A stretch of DNA of 5,211 bases from Propionibacteriaceae bacterium (GTDB lineage: Bacteria; Actinomycetota; Actinomycetes; Propionibacteriales; Propionibacteriaceae). The position numbers and the translations under genes were made by a program. This document shows positions 1-5,211 of the stretch, piece by piece. The stretch lies in NCBI GenBank assembly GCA_009781325.1, contig WQYJ01000156.1, positions 1 through 5,211 on the forward strand, given 5' to 3'. The notes under the pieces were generated by a model, which saw only the letters and a list, made by a program, of their open reading frames with translations, did not search any database and was not told where the DNA came from. Position 1 is the stretch's first letter, and each line of letters opens with the position of its first letter.

Positions 1-90
1 CAGCTTTGAGGGTGGTGACTGGACCCACCGCTGCTTTGAGGGTGGTGGCAAAACCCACCGCAGCTTCGACGGTGGTGAGCGAACCTGCCG
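1..90. repeat. three diverged copies of a 30-bp tandem repeat, cut by the left edge
   Basis: Bases 1-30, 31-60 and 61-90 align without gaps as three units. Units 1 and 2 match at 25 of 30 positions, units 1 and 3 at 23, and units 2 and 3 at 21. Each unit has a conserved GCTT(T/C)GA(G/C)GGTGGTG core, a variable middle of about five bases, and a closing ACC-rich end. GGTGG and the following CCACC can pair inside units 1 and 2. The end of unit 2 (55-60, CCACCG) pairs perfectly with CGGTGG at 70-75 across a 9-base loop. No T-run follows, so this is not a clear intrinsic terminator. The frame starting at base 2 is open through all three units and on to a TAG at 140-142, reading as ten-residue repeats of the form (S/C)F(E/D)GGxxTxR. 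The repeat could therefore be the C-terminus of an upstream gene or a noncoding repeat array. The sequence alone does not decide. Confidence 0.8.
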
Positions 91-141
91 CCGGAAACAG
101 GTTTCAATCATAAATCAGGTAACAATTCCGGACGGTTCGTA

Positions 142-171
142 GTGACCTGCCATACTGTCATACACTAGGAT
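142..171 (+). promoter_or_regulatory. candidate sigma-70-type promoter for the nuo operon
   Basis: A TAGGAT hexamer at 166-171 fits the TAnnnT pattern of actinobacterial housekeeping -10 elements. GTGACC at 142-147 keeps the TGAC core of a -35 element, with 18 bases between the two. Transcription would begin near 178 and leave a leader of about 65 bases before nuoA. It is the best candidate I can see in the only sizeable noncoding stretch ahead of the operon. TACACT at 161-166 is an alternative -10 with a weaker -35. This rests on pattern only, so the true start could be elsewhere or upstream of the window. Confidence 0.35.
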
Positions 172-178
172 CATCTTG

Positions 179-189
179 TGGCCAGGCCA
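179..189. promoter_or_regulatory. short perfect inverted repeat at the expected transcription start (possible operator)
   Basis: TGGCC-A-GGCCA is a perfect 5-1-5 inverted repeat, just downstream of the candidate -10 and next to the predicted start near 178. The position would suit a repressor site. The arms are only five bases and symmetry does not extend outward, so chance is a real possibility. A CACGCGTG palindrome at 197-204 and two direct copies of ATGTCAC (193-199 and 217-223) lie in the same leader. No regulator family can be assigned. Confidence 0.2.
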
Positions 190-229
190 ATGATGTCACG
201 CGTGCTGGCTACAGAAATGTCACTTCAAC

Positions 230-235
230 AAAGGA
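230..235 (+). promoter_or_regulatory. nuoA ribosome binding site, deciding the start at 243
   Basis: AAAGGA ends seven bases before the ATG at 243 but only one base before the in-frame ATG at 237. The normal Shine-Dalgarno spacing therefore favours 243. This also gives the protein start MNLY, which resembles NuoA starts in other actinobacteria as I remember them (MNxYxPI). Confidence 0.7.
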
Positions 236-242
236 CATGGAA

Positions 243-602
243 ATGAATCTTTATGCGCCTATCATCGGGCTGCTCGCGCTGGCTGCGGGATTCATGGCGA
301 TAGCGATCCTCTTGAGCAAGATCGTCGGGCCCGCTCGAAAGAACAGGGCTAAGTACGATGTGTACGAGTGCGGGATCGAAGGAACTCCGAAACCCAAGGA
401 TGGGGGCCGGATTCCGGTGAAATATTACATCACCGCCATGCTTTACATAGTTTTCGATATTGAAATAGTCTTCCTCTACCCTTGGGCGGTGACCTATCAA
501 AAGATGGGAACCTTTGCCCTGGTAGAGATGGTGCTGTTTATCGTGACGGTATTCATCGCATATATGTACGTCTTCCGCCGCGGCGGATTGAACTGGGATT
601 GA
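243..602 (+). CDS. nuoA: NADH-quinone oxidoreductase subunit A (NuoA)
   Basis: A small membrane subunit of complex I (119 residues, a usual length) that sits where the peripheral and membrane arms meet, near the quinone chamber. Three hydrophobic segments are visible, at about residues 5-28, 60-82 and 90-111. A polar loop between the first two carries the family motif YECG (41-44, with C43). The second helix contains FDIEIVFLYPWA (71-82) with acidic D72 and E74, the conserved charged pair associated with the proton path leading from the quinone site. The C-terminus RRGGLNWD is typical of actinobacterial NuoA. The ATG at 243 is chosen over the in-frame ATG at 237, because AAAGGA at 230-235 is too close to 237; the longer form would add only Met-Glu. 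It is the first gene of the operon, 6 nt ahead of nuoB. Confidence 0.96.
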   Translation: MNLYAPIIGLLALAAGFMAIAILLSKIVGPARKNRAKYDVYECGIEGTPKPKDGGRIPVKYYITAMLYIVFDIEIVFLYPWAVTYQKMGTFALVEMVLFIVTVFIAYMYVFRRGGLNWD

Positions 603-608
603 GGAAAC

Positions 609-1163
609 ATGGGCATAGAAGATAAAGCTCCCGGGTTCCTGCTGACCACAGTCGAGGGCGTCTTTGGATGGTTACGTCAAGCATCATTGTGGCCTGCCAC
701 CATGGGTCTGGCCTGCTGTGCGATCGAGATGATGGCCTTCGGGGCCCCTCGATTCGATGCTGGCCGCTGGGGCCAAGAGGTCTTCCGGGCCTCACCGCGC
801 CAAGCTGACCTGCTGATCGTTTCGGGTCGTCTGTCACAGAAGATGGCTCCGATCGTACGACAGGTCTACGACCAGATGCCAGAACCCAAGTGGGTAGTCT
901 CCATGGGGGCCTGCGCCTCCACAGGTGGGCTGTTCAACAACTACGCAGTTGTCCAAGGATGCGACCACATCGTACCTGTCGACATCTACGTTCCCGGATG
1001 TCCGCCTCGCCCGGACATGCTCATCGACGCCATCTTCAAACTGAGGAAGAAGGAAGTCATGTGGCATCCCGTGGGCAAGCACATCACAGAACAGATGGAA
1101 GAAAAAGACGAACTGGTGGCTGAGTCGCCATCCACCTTGGAGATGAAGGGACTGCTGAGATGA
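609..1163 (+). CDS. nuoB: NADH-quinone oxidoreductase subunit B (NuoB), cluster N2 protein
   Basis: The peripheral-arm subunit that binds the last [4Fe-4S] cluster, N2, and passes electrons to the quinone held between NuoB and NuoD. It has 184 residues. The ligand set is complete: the adjacent pair C36-C37 in GLACCAIEMMA, C102 in MGACAS, and C131 in VPGCPPRP. Their spacings (65 and 29) match those I recall for E. coli NuoB (C63, C64, C129, C158). The family signature GCDHIVPVDIYVPGCPP covers residues 117-133. C118 in that stretch is an extra cysteine, not a known ligand. The C-terminal EMKGLLR (178-184) resembles the mycobacterial protein. The start is supported by GAGGA at 601-605, which overlaps the nuoA stop. 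The gene ends in a 4-nt ATGA overlap with nuoC. Confidence 0.98.
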   Translation: MGIEDKAPGFLLTTVEGVFGWLRQASLWPATMGLACCAIEMMAFGAPRFDAGRWGQEVFRASPRQADLLIVSGRLSQKMAPIVRQVYDQMPEPKWVVSMGACASTGGLFNNYAVVQGCDHIVPVDIYVPGCPPRPDMLIDAIFKLRKKEVMWHPVGKHITEQMEEKDELVAESPSTLEMKGLLR

Positions 1164-1834
1164 CAGAAGAACTTCCCTCCACCGAGGTCGAGACCCAACC
1201 TGCTCCGGTCGTACAAGCCGTACGCAAAGGGATGTGGGGTGAAGGCCCCGGTGATGTGTCCGGTTTCGGCGGGATATCCCGTCCGATTATCCGCCACCAG
1301 AGAGCCTCGCGCCCGTACGGGTCCTGGTTCGATGACGTCGCCAACCGTCTCCAAGCCCTCGTTGCTGATCTCCCCGACGAGGTCAGCACCGACCTAGACC
1401 AGTTGACGTTCTTTATCCCCAAAGACCGTCTTCTTGAAGTCGTACGCGCCATGCGCGATGATTCCCAACTGCGTTTCGAAACCTGCACATCAGTGTCCGG
1501 AGTCCACTTCCCGGATGAAGAAGACGCAGAACTCCATGTCGTCTATGCACTGCTGTCGATGACCCACAATAGGCGGGTCCTGCTGGAAGTCACCACCTCC
1601 GATGAGGATCCGGTGATTGACTCAGTGACAAGCGTCTATCCCCACACTAACTGGCATGAGCGCGAGACCTGGGACATGTTCGGGATCATCTTCGACTCCC
1701 ACCCAGCGCTCACCCGCATCCTGATGCCTGATGATTGGGACGGTCATCCCCAACGCAAGGATTACCCGCTTGGCGGAATCCCAGTGGAGTTCAAAGGCGC
1801 CCAGGTGCCACCGCCAGATGAGAGGAGGTCCTAA
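1160..1834 (+). CDS. nuoC: NADH-quinone oxidoreductase subunit C (NuoC), 30-kDa subunit
   Basis: A peripheral-arm scaffold subunit without cofactors that packs against NuoD and NuoB (224 residues). The 30-kDa family signature is clear at residues 167-204: ERETWDMFGIIFD, then HPALTRILMPDDW, then HPQRKDYPL. It ends PPPDERRS. Ahead of the core domain (which starts near residue 55) lies an extension with RKGMWG, GDVSGFGG and RPYGSWFDD (22-60). As I recall, actinobacterial NuoC proteins share it, while E. coli has NuoC fused to NuoD. Here NuoC is a separate protein. Its ATG overlaps the nuoB stop (ATGA), with GAAGGG at 1145-1150 nine bases upstream, so translation is probably coupled. It is followed after 2 nt by nuoD. 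Confidence 0.97.
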   Translation: MTEELPSTEVETQPAPVVQAVRKGMWGEGPGDVSGFGGISRPIIRHQRASRPYGSWFDDVANRLQALVADLPDEVSTDLDQLTFFIPKDRLLEVVRAMRDDSQLRFETCTSVSGVHFPDEEDAELHVVYALLSMTHNRRVLLEVTTSDEDPVIDSVTSVYPHTNWHERETWDMFGIIFDSHPALTRILMPDDWDGHPQRKDYPLGGIPVEFKGAQVPPPDERRS

Positions 1835-1836
1835 GC

Positions 1837-3171
1837 ATGGACGCATCCATCGACATCGTGACCGATGACCTCAAAGACCCTGCGACCACCGAGTACCTCA
1901 TCACCGGCGGTGACTTCGACGATGTGATCGCTGCCCAGCAAGCACGCAGTGATGAGACCATCGTCATCAACATGGGTCCGCAGCATCCATCGACCCACGG
2001 CGTACTTCGCCTGGAAGTCGAGTTGGACGGCGAATCCGTACTCTCGATTCGTCCCGGCATCGGCTTCCTGCACTCCGGGATCGAAAAGTCCATGGAGTAC
2101 CGCACATGGAATCAGGGTGTCACCTATGCCACCCGCATGGACTATGTTGCACCCATCTTCAACGAAGCCGTCTACTCCCTCGCAGTCGAGAAGCTGCTCG
2201 GAATCGAAGCCCCGGAACGGGCCAATATTCTGCGAGTCCTCACCATGGAACTGGGCCGCATCGCCTCCCACCTTGTCGCCATCGGCACAGGCGGCATGGA
2301 GATCGGCGCACTCACAGTGATGACTATCGGTTTCCGCGAAAGAGAGATGATCCTCGACTTCTTCGAAGCCCTCTGCGGAACTCGGATGAATCACGCCTAT
2401 ATCCGCCCAGGCGGGGTCAGCATCGATCTCCCCGAAAACGGACTGGCTAGATTGCGTACCCTCATCGAATGGCTGCACAAGCATCTGCCTGAGTACGCGG
2501 GATTCTGCAACGAGAACCCGATCTTCAAAGCCCGCATGACCAATGTGGCGACCATGAACCTGCCGCAAGCCATGGCGATGGCAGCCTCAGGTCCGGTTCT
2601 TCGCGCCACCGGCTATCCCTGGGATCTGCGCAAGAAGCAGCCCTACTGCGGGTACGAGAACTACGACTTCGATGTCATCACCTGGGACACCTGCGATGCC
2701 TACGGACGTTTCCGCGTACGCCAGTCAGAACTGTGGGAGTCACTGAAGATCGTCGAGCAGTGCTACAAGAAGCTTGAAGAAACCGATGGCCAGCCGTATA
2801 TGGTGCAAGACCCCAAGATCGGGATGCCAGGCAATCTCACCCTGGGCCCCGACGGTCAGGGCAACGCCCTGTCCCACGTCAAGGAGGTCATGGGCCAATC
2901 TATGGAGGGTCTGATTCATCACTTCAAACTGGTGAGCGAGGGATACTCCGTACCTACCGGTCAAACCTATGTGGCCATCGAATCCGCCAAGGGTGAGCTG
3001 GGATGCCACCTCGTCTCCGATGGTGGTACGCACCCCTATCGGGCGCACATGCGTGACCCCGGCTTCCACCACCTGCAATCCGTACCATTCCTGTGTGAAG
3101 GTGGAATGATGTCTGACATTGTTGTTGCTGTCGCCAGTCTTGATCCAGTGCTGGGAGGTGTGGATCGATGA
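1837..3171 (+). CDS. nuoD: NADH-quinone oxidoreductase subunit D (NuoD), 49-kDa quinone-site subunit
   Basis: The subunit that, with NuoB, forms the quinone-reduction pocket; it descends from the large subunit of NiFe hydrogenases but carries no metal. The 444 residues are a normal actinobacterial length, with about 40 variable N-terminal residues. The hallmark NMGPQHPSTHGVLR runs 45-58. H54 and Y103 (in TRMDY) are spaced 49 apart, like the quinone-contacting His38 and Tyr87 of the Thermus homologue, so the pocket looks intact. Other family stretches are the 49-kDa signature region around HSGIEKSMEYR (79-89), MNHAYIRPGG (184-193), CDAYGRF (286-292), SDGGTHPYR (394-402) and the terminal DPVLGGVDR. 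The quinone is presumably menaquinone, inferred from the actinobacterial affinity. A strong AGGAGGT at 1823-1829, seven bases before the ATG, sets the start. The end overlaps nuoE by 4 nt. Confidence 0.98.
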   Translation: MDASIDIVTDDLKDPATTEYLITGGDFDDVIAAQQARSDETIVINMGPQHPSTHGVLRLEVELDGESVLSIRPGIGFLHSGIEKSMEYRTWNQGVTYATRMDYVAPIFNEAVYSLAVEKLLGIEAPERANILRVLTMELGRIASHLVAIGTGGMEIGALTVMTIGFREREMILDFFEALCGTRMNHAYIRPGGVSIDLPENGLARLRTLIEWLHKHLPEYAGFCNENPIFKARMTNVATMNLPQAMAMAASGPVLRATGYPWDLRKKQPYCGYENYDFDVITWDTCDAYGRFRVRQSELWESLKIVEQCYKKLEETDGQPYMVQDPKIGMPGNLTLGPDGQGNALSHVKEVMGQSMEGLIHHFKLVSEGYSVPTGQTYVAIESAKGELGCHLVSDGGTHPYRAHMRDPGFHHLQSVPFLCEGGMMSDIVVAVASLDPVLGGVDR

Positions 3172-3890
3172 GCGGACACGAACTGGAATCCCACTTTGCC
3201 AACACCGGGAAAATCGACATGACCGATCAGTCGTCGAACATCGACAAAGCTGCCATCGAAGCACTGACAGCGCTCGCCGAGAGGTATCCCATCAAGCGTT
3301 CTGCCCTGATGCCGATGCTTCACTACGTCCAAGCTATCGACGGGCGCGTCTCACCGAAGGGTGTCGAGGTCATTGCCTCGATCCTGGGCATTACCACTGC
3401 TCAGGTCTCAGGTGTCGCCACCTTCTACACGATGTACAAGCGCCGCCCTGCCGGTAAGCACCACATCGGGGTCTGCGTTACCTCTCTGTGTGCGGTGATG
3501 GGCGGCGATATCCTTCTGAAGACAGTGGAAAACAAGCTCGGAATCTCTCCCGATGAGACGACCGAAGACGGCATGTTCTCCCTCGAAGCAGTCGAATGTA
3601 ACGCCGCCTGTGACTTTGCTCCGGTGATGATGGTCAACTGGGAGTTCATGGACAACATGACTCCCGAAAAGGCCGAGAAACTCCTCGACGATCTGGCATC
3701 AGGACTGCAAGTACGCTCCACGCGCGGCCCTGTGGTTACCTCGTGGGCTGATACAGAAATGGTTCTGGCCGGTATCAACGACGGCAAAGCAGATGAGGGA
3801 CCCTCAGCAGGGGATCCCTCGCTTGCAGGAGTACAACTCGCAGCCTCCAAGCGCTGGACTGCTGACTCAAGCCAGGGAGGTGAGAAATGA
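3168..3890 (+). CDS. nuoE: NADH-quinone oxidoreductase subunit E (NuoE), thioredoxin-like [2Fe-2S] subunit
   Basis: Part of the NADH-dehydrogenase module with NuoF and NuoG; it binds the side cluster N1a, thought to accept an electron from FMN. All four ligands are present: C103 and C108 (GVCVTSLCAVMGG) and C144 and C148 (VECNAACDFAP). Their spacing equals that of E. coli C92, C97, C133 and C137. A helical N-terminal part with RYPIKRSALMPMLHYVQ (39-55) and VSGVATFYTMY (80-90) precedes the thioredoxin-like fold. With 240 residues it is well over the roughly 165 of E. coli NuoE. The excess is mainly a polar Gly/Ser/Asp-rich tail after residue 183, ending EGPSAGDPSLAGVQLAASKR. Mycobacterial NuoE has a similar tail. 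The ATG overlaps the nuoD stop, with GGAGG at 3154-3158. Met18 (base 3219) is a less likely alternative start. Confidence 0.96.
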   Translation: MSGHELESHFANTGKIDMTDQSSNIDKAAIEALTALAERYPIKRSALMPMLHYVQAIDGRVSPKGVEVIASILGITTAQVSGVATFYTMYKRRPAGKHHIGVCVTSLCAVMGGDILLKTVENKLGISPDETTEDGMFSLEAVECNAACDFAPVMMVNWEFMDNMTPEKAEKLLDDLASGLQVRSTRGPVVTSWADTEMVLAGINDGKADEGPSAGDPSLAGVQLAASKRWTADSSQGGEK

Positions 3891-5200
3891 CCGCGACACT
3901 GACACCGGTACTGACGAAGAACTGGGGGACTGACAAGTCCTGGACCCTAGCTGCTTATCAGGCCCAGGGAGGATACCAAGCCCTGCGAAAAGCACTATCC
4001 ATGACACCAACTGATGTGATGAATGAAGTCAAAGACGCAGGGCTGAGAGGCCGCGGCGGTGCAGGATTCCCCACCGGCATGAAGTGGAGCTTCGTACCTC
4101 AAGACAATCCGAAACCCAAGTACCTCGTCGTCAACGGTGATGAGTCCGAGCCAGGAACCTGCAAGGACATCCCGCTGATGATGGCAAGCCCGCACACCCT
4201 GCTCGAAGGTGTGATCATCTCCGCGTACGCGATCAACGCCCACACAGCGTTCATCTATATCCGCGGCGAGGTCGTCCACCCCATCAGGCGAGTCCAGCAA
4301 GCTGTGTCCGACGCCTACGCGTCAGGGCTCCTCGGGAAGAACATCATGGGGTCGGGCTATGACCTCGATGTCATTGTTCACGCGGGAGCCGGTGCCTATA
4401 TCTGCGGCGAGGAAACCGCGCTGCTGAACTCACTGGAAGGTCTGCGCGGTCAGCCAAGACTCCGCCCGCCCTTCCCAGCAGTCGCCGGTCTCTACACCTC
4501 CCCGACAGTGATTAACAACGTTGAGTCCATCGCCACCGTGCCGTCGATCATCACTAACGGCAAGGACTGGTTCTCGGCAATGGGTACGGAGAAGTCCAAG
4601 GGCTTCACCATCTACTCACTGTCCGGTCATGTGGCCAAGCCAGGCCAGTACGAAGCACCCTTCGGCATCACGATGCGCGAGTTGCTCGACATGGCTGGTG
4701 GAATACGAGCCGGGCACACCCTGAAGTTCTTCACCCCGGGTGGATCCTCGACACCGATCCTGACCCCCGAACACCTCGACACGGTCATGGACTTCGAAGG
4801 GCTCGCGGCAGCAGGGACCATGCTTGGCACCAAAGCCATGCAGGTCTTCGACGAGACGACATCGGTCGTCCGCACCACACTGCGCTGGACAGAGTTCTAC
4901 AAGCACGAGTCCTGCGGAAAGTGCACTCCCTGCCGAGAAGGCTTGTGGTGGATGATCCAGATTCTGTCCCGACTCGAAGCCGGCGAAGGCAAAGAAGGCG
5001 ACGTGGACACTCTCCTACAAGTCGCCGACACGATCTCCGGGAAGAGCTTCTGTCCACTGGTTGAAGGCGGGGTCGCCTGCGTGACCAGCGCAGTCAGACA
5101 CTTCCGCGAAGAGTTCGAGGTTGGCTACACCACCCCCGCCTGGGAGTACCTCCCGTACGCCAAGAGCGCACTATTTCCATCGAAGGAGGTGACCTCATGA
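3887..5200 (+). CDS. nuoF: NADH-quinone oxidoreductase subunit F (NuoF), NADH- and FMN-binding subunit
   Basis: The entry point for electrons: it oxidises NADH with FMN and holds [4Fe-4S] cluster N3. It has 437 residues, a normal length. The glycine-rich nucleotide site GLRGRGGAGFPTGMKW runs 52-67. NGDESEPGTCKDIPLM (83-98) and the 51-kDa signature GAGAYICGEETALLNS (167-182), with the E175-E176 pair, complete the FMN/NADH pocket. The second signature ESCGKCTPCREG (341-352) supplies C343, C346 and C349, and C389 in KSFCP is the fourth ligand. Around C389 the local sequence (PLVEGGVACV, 390-399) departs from the more usual ALGDGAASPV, but the spacing is kept. The N-terminus LTPVLTKNWG resembles mycobacterial NuoF. 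The ATG overlaps the nuoE stop (ATGA), six bases after GGAGG at 3876-3880. The C-terminal codons overlap the nuoG start. Confidence 0.98.
   Translation: MTATLTPVLTKNWGTDKSWTLAAYQAQGGYQALRKALSMTPTDVMNEVKDAGLRGRGGAGFPTGMKWSFVPQDNPKPKYLVVNGDESEPGTCKDIPLMMASPHTLLEGVIISAYAINAHTAFIYIRGEVVHPIRRVQQAVSDAYASGLLGKNIMGSGYDLDVIVHAGAGAYICGEETALLNSLEGLRGQPRLRPPFPAVAGLYTSPTVINNVESIATVPSIITNGKDWFSAMGTEKSKGFTIYSLSGHVAKPGQYEAPFGITMRELLDMAGGIRAGHTLKFFTPGGSSTPILTPEHLDTVMDFEGLAAAGTMLGTKAMQVFDETTSVVRTTLRWTEFYKHESCGKCTPCREGLWWMIQILSRLEAGEGKEGDVDTLLQVADTISGKSFCPLVEGGVACVTSAVRHFREEFEVGYTTPAWEYLPYAKSALFPSKEVTS
5183..5192 (+). promoter_or_regulatory. strong ribosome binding site for nuoG inside the end of nuoF
   Basis: AAGGAGGTGA matches the consensus complement of the 16S rRNA 3' end at all ten positions. 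Its GGAGG core ends seven bases before the ATG at 5197. It is the strongest Shine-Dalgarno sequence in the window. Together with the ATGA overlap it fixes the start of the next gene. Confidence 0.8.
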
Positions 5201-5211
5201 GCGAAGCAGTA
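5197..5211 (+). CDS. nuoG: start of the next gene, presumably NuoG (five codons only)
   Basis: The ATG overlaps the nuoF stop in an ATGA junction, follows a near-perfect ribosome binding site, and reads MSEAV before the window ends. Nothing in five residues identifies the product. The call rests on the conserved nuoA-to-nuoN gene order, in which nuoG follows nuoF. NuoG would carry the iron-sulfur chain linking NuoF/NuoE to NuoB. Confidence 0.8.

Noticed and set aside
25..75. An intrinsic terminator formed by the GGTGG/CCACC arms.
   Set aside because: The stems are only five or six pairs with large loops, and no T-tract follows any of them.
1..90. A CRISPR array.
   Set aside because: The 30-bp units are directly adjacent with diverged copies. 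There are no identical repeats separated by unique spacers and no cas genes in view.
237..242. An upstream in-frame ATG that would extend NuoA by two residues.
   Set aside because: The purine-rich AAAGGA ends one base before it, too close to act as its ribosome binding site. The ATG at 243 has normal spacing and a typical protein start.
1831..2568. A 245-codon open frame on the minus strand opposite nuoD.
   Set aside because: It lies entirely over a conserved nuoD gene plus its ribosome binding site, has no recognisable domain, and is a usual by-product of codon bias on the opposite strand.
2740..3264. A 174-codon minus-strand open frame across the nuoD/nuoE junction.
   Set aside because: It crosses two well-supported genes that overlap each other by 4 nt, and its translation shows no family motif.
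1..5211. A novel defence or mobile system hidden in the window.
   Set aside because: Every base from 243 on is accounted for by a standard nuo gene order with intact motifs. No insertion, frameshift, integrase, transposase or attachment-site repeat is visible.

Overview
The window holds the first part of a bacterial nuo operon, all on the plus strand. nuoA, nuoB, nuoC, nuoD, nuoE and nuoF are complete, and the first five codons of a presumed nuoG lie at the right edge. Together they encode part of respiratory complex I (NADH:quinone oxidoreductase). The organism looks like a member of the Actinomycetota (actinobacteria). nuoC and nuoD are separate genes. NuoC carries an N-terminal extension, NuoE a long C-terminal tail, and NuoB ends in EMKGLLR. 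As I remember them, all three resemble the mycobacterial proteins. Base composition is only moderately GC-rich by eye, so a lower-GC actinobacterium, for example a relative of the Propionibacteriaceae, is possible. That placement is a weak inference.

Layout: bases 1-90 are three diverged copies of a 30-bp tandem repeat that runs off the left edge. Bases 91-242 contain no recognised gene. They hold a candidate vegetative promoter (about 142-171), a short perfect inverted repeat at the expected transcription start, and a 7-bp direct repeat. From 243 on the genes are packed tightly. There is a 6-nt gap between nuoA and nuoB and a 2-nt gap between nuoC and nuoD. The four other junctions (B/C, D/E, E/F, F/G) are 4-nt ATGA overlaps, which suggests translational coupling. 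No terminator or internal gap over 6 nt is seen after nuoA.

How the parts work together: NuoF takes a hydride from NADH onto FMN. Electrons pass through the iron-sulfur clusters of NuoF (N3) and of NuoG, which lies mostly outside the window, with NuoE holding the side cluster N1a. NuoB (cluster N2) and NuoD then form the quinone-reducing site, with NuoC bracing the peripheral arm. NuoA is a membrane subunit at the junction with the proton-pumping arm. All visible cofactor-ligand cysteines are intact, so the encoded subunits look functional.

I found no previously undescribed system here. The points most worth a second look are the tandem repeat at the left edge, which is open as a 10-residue protein repeat, and a strong context bias that places the valine codon GTA almost only before a C.
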